Shown here piece after piece: positions 5,802 through 6,974 of a DNA stretch of 6,974 nt. Origin of the DNA: Xanthomonas translucens pv. translucens DSM 18974 (lineage in GTDB: Bacteria; Pseudomonadota; Gammaproteobacteria; Xanthomonadales; Xanthomonadaceae); contig NZ_CAPJ01000299.1 in the NCBI RefSeq assembly GCF_000331775.1, positions 1 through 6,974 of the forward strand. Direction: 5' to 3'. Position 1 is the first letter of the stretch, and every line of letters begins with the position of its first letter. A model generated the notes under the pieces. It was given only the letters and a program-made list of their open reading frames with translations. It was not told the origin of the DNA and did no database searches. Both the position numbers and the translations under genes were made by a program.

Positions 5802-6920
5802 TCAGTAGCCGTGCACCGGACGGTGCGCCTTGACCGCCATCACCAGGCCCAGGCCGGCCAGCAACGACACCGCGGAGGTGCCGCCGTAACTCATCAGCGG
5901 CATCGGCACCCCGACCACCGGCAACAGCCCGGAGATCATGCCGCCGTTGACCAGCACGTAGACGAAGAACGCCAGGCCGGTGGCGCCGGCGAGCAGCCGC
6001 GAGAACGTGTCGCGCGCCTGCGCGGCGATCCACAGGCAGCGCGCGATCACCACCAGGTACAGGGTCAGCACCGTGGCCACGCCGATCCAGCCGAATTCCT
6101 CGCTGAGCACCGAGAACGCGAAGTCGGTGGTCTGTTCGGGGATGAAGTTCAGATGCGACTGCGAGCCCAGGCCCCAGCCCTTGCCGTGCAGGCCGCCGGA
6201 GCCGATCGCGATCTTGGACTGGATGATGTTCCAGCCGGCGCCGAGCGCATCGTTCTCCGGATTGAGGAACATCATGATGCGGTCCTTCTGGTAAGGCCGC
6301 AGCAACCACAGCCAGGCCACCGGCGCAGCCGCGGCGACGCCGCCCACCGCGATGCCGACCCACCACCACGGCAGCCCGGCCAGCAGCAGCACGAAGCCGC
6401 CGCTGGCGGCGATCAGCACGCCGGTGCCGAAGTCAGGCTGCAGCATGATCAATGCGGTCGGCAGGCCGATGATCACCGCGCTGACCAGCACCGTGGGCAG
6501 GCGCGGCGGCAGCGGCATGCGGTGCAGGTACCAGGCCACCATCATCGGCATGCTGATCTTCAGCAACTCGGCCGGCTGCAGGTAGAACACCTTCAGGTCA
6601 AGCCACTGCCGGCCGTACTTGCCAGTGCCCAGCGCGAACACCGCCAACAGCGGCAGCATCGACAGCGCGTAGATCAGCGGCGTCCAGGCGCGCAGGCGCA
6701 GCGCCGAGACCCGCGACAGGCCCCACATCGCCGCCGCGCCGATCGCAAAGCGGATGGCCTGGGCCAGCATCAGATGGTTGCCGCCGGCCTGGCCGCCGGC
6801 GCTCTTGAGCACGGCCAGGCCGATCACCATCAGCGCCCCCAGGGCCAGGCACATCGGCCAATCCAGGGTGCGGGCGAAACGGCCGCCGAGATCGGCCAGC
6901 CAGCGCAGGAAATCCTTCAT
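5802..6920 (-). CDS. rodA: RodA, SEDS-family peptidoglycan glycosyltransferase of the elongasome
   Basis: RodA polymerises lipid II into glycan strands during rod elongation and works in complex with the transpeptidase PBP2 (MrdA). The 372-residue protein is close to the 370 of E. coli RodA and consists largely of hydrophobic membrane segments. SEDS landmarks in order are QPAE at 115-118 (E118, equivalent to the essential E114 of E. coli), QPDFGTG at 161-167, the periplasmic-loop motif EQTTDFAFSVLSEEFGWIG with the putative catalytic D266 (D262 in E. coli), and the C-terminal signature from about 331 (GLLPVVGVPMPLMSYGG). All key residues are present. The ATG at 6920 overlaps the upstream gene's TGA (ATGA), and GGA (plus 6927-6929) lies 6 bases before it, so translation is probably coupled to PBP2, fitting their one-to-one partnership. 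FtsW is excluded by gene context and by the closer fit to RodA motifs. Confidence 0.96.
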   Translation of the reverse strand: MKDFLRWLADLGGRFARTLDWPMCLALGALMVIGLAVLKSAGGQAGGNHLMLAQAIRFAIGAAAMWGLSRVSALRLRAWTPLIYALSMLPLLAVFALGTGKYGRQWLDLKVFYLQPAELLKISMPMMVAWYLHRMPLPPRLPTVLVSAVIIGLPTALIMLQPDFGTGVLIAASGGFVLLLAGLPWWWVGIAVGGVAAAAPVAWLWLLRPYQKDRIMMFLNPENDALGAGWNIIQSKIAIGSGGLHGKGWGLGSQSHLNFIPEQTTDFAFSVLSEEFGWIGVATVLTLYLVVIARCLWIAAQARDTFSRLLAGATGLAFFVYVLVNGGMISGLLPVVGVPMPLMSYGGTSAVSLLAGLGLVMAVKAHRPVHGY

Positions 6921-6974
6921 CGCTCGTCCGGGATCTCGTCGGGGATCGGCGGCGGCGCGTCCGGCGGCGGCACC
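6917..6974 (-). CDS. mrdA: C-terminal tail of probable penicillin-binding protein 2 (partial)
   Basis: Reading the minus strand from the right edge, one frame gives 18 codons (VPPPDAPPPIPDEIPDER) and then TGA at 6917-6919, overlapping the rodA ATG in ATGA. A Pro/Asp/Glu-rich C-terminal tail, exact coupling to rodA, and the widely conserved mrdA(pbpA)-rodA order together indicate the elongation-specific transpeptidase PBP2. No catalytic part lies in the window, so identity rests on context. The other minus-strand frames over this stretch lack such a stop/start junction. Confidence 0.7.
   Translation of the reverse strand, partial: VPPPDAPPPIPDEIPDER

Overview
The window is about 7 kb of high-GC DNA with every recognisable gene on the minus strand. 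Gene content points to a plant-associated member of the Xanthomonadaceae, most likely Xanthomonas. The evidence is a murein-elongation gene set with a VirJ/AcvB-type protein and a secreted GH28 polygalacturonase placed inside it. The species cannot be fixed from sequence reading alone.

In transcription order (right to left) the layout is as follows. The last 18 codons of a gene that fits mrdA (PBP2) run in from the right edge. Next come a complete rodA/mrdB, a roughly 330-base gap, a complete AcvB-like virJ, a complete polygalacturonase (pglA-like), a roughly 440-base gap, a complete mltB-family lipoprotein, and an rlpA lipoprotein whose 3' end runs off the left edge.

Three gene pairs share a 4-base ATGA stop/start overlap: mrdA/rodA, virJ/pglA and mltB/rlpA. 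These overlaps divide the window into three coupled pairs separated by the two gaps. In Pseudomonas the order pbpA-rodA-sltB1(mltB)-rlpA-dacC is uninterrupted, so the virJ-pglA pair looks like an insertion into an old cell-wall locus. The two gaps are its borders, and both contain perfect hairpins without U-tracts next to the upstream gene's stop codon.

Functionally, PBP2 and RodA polymerise and crosslink peptidoglycan during elongation. MltB and RlpA are outer-membrane-anchored lytic transglycosylases that cut glycan strands. VirJ/AcvB is a periplasmic alpha/beta hydrolase; its Agrobacterium relative hydrolyses lysyl-phosphatidylglycerol. The polygalacturonase has a Sec signal and is presumably exported by a type II system to degrade plant pectin. 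No RNA genes, CRISPR arrays, transposases or phage genes were seen. No unmistakably new system was found; the most notable feature is the coupled virJ-pglA pair inside the rod locus.
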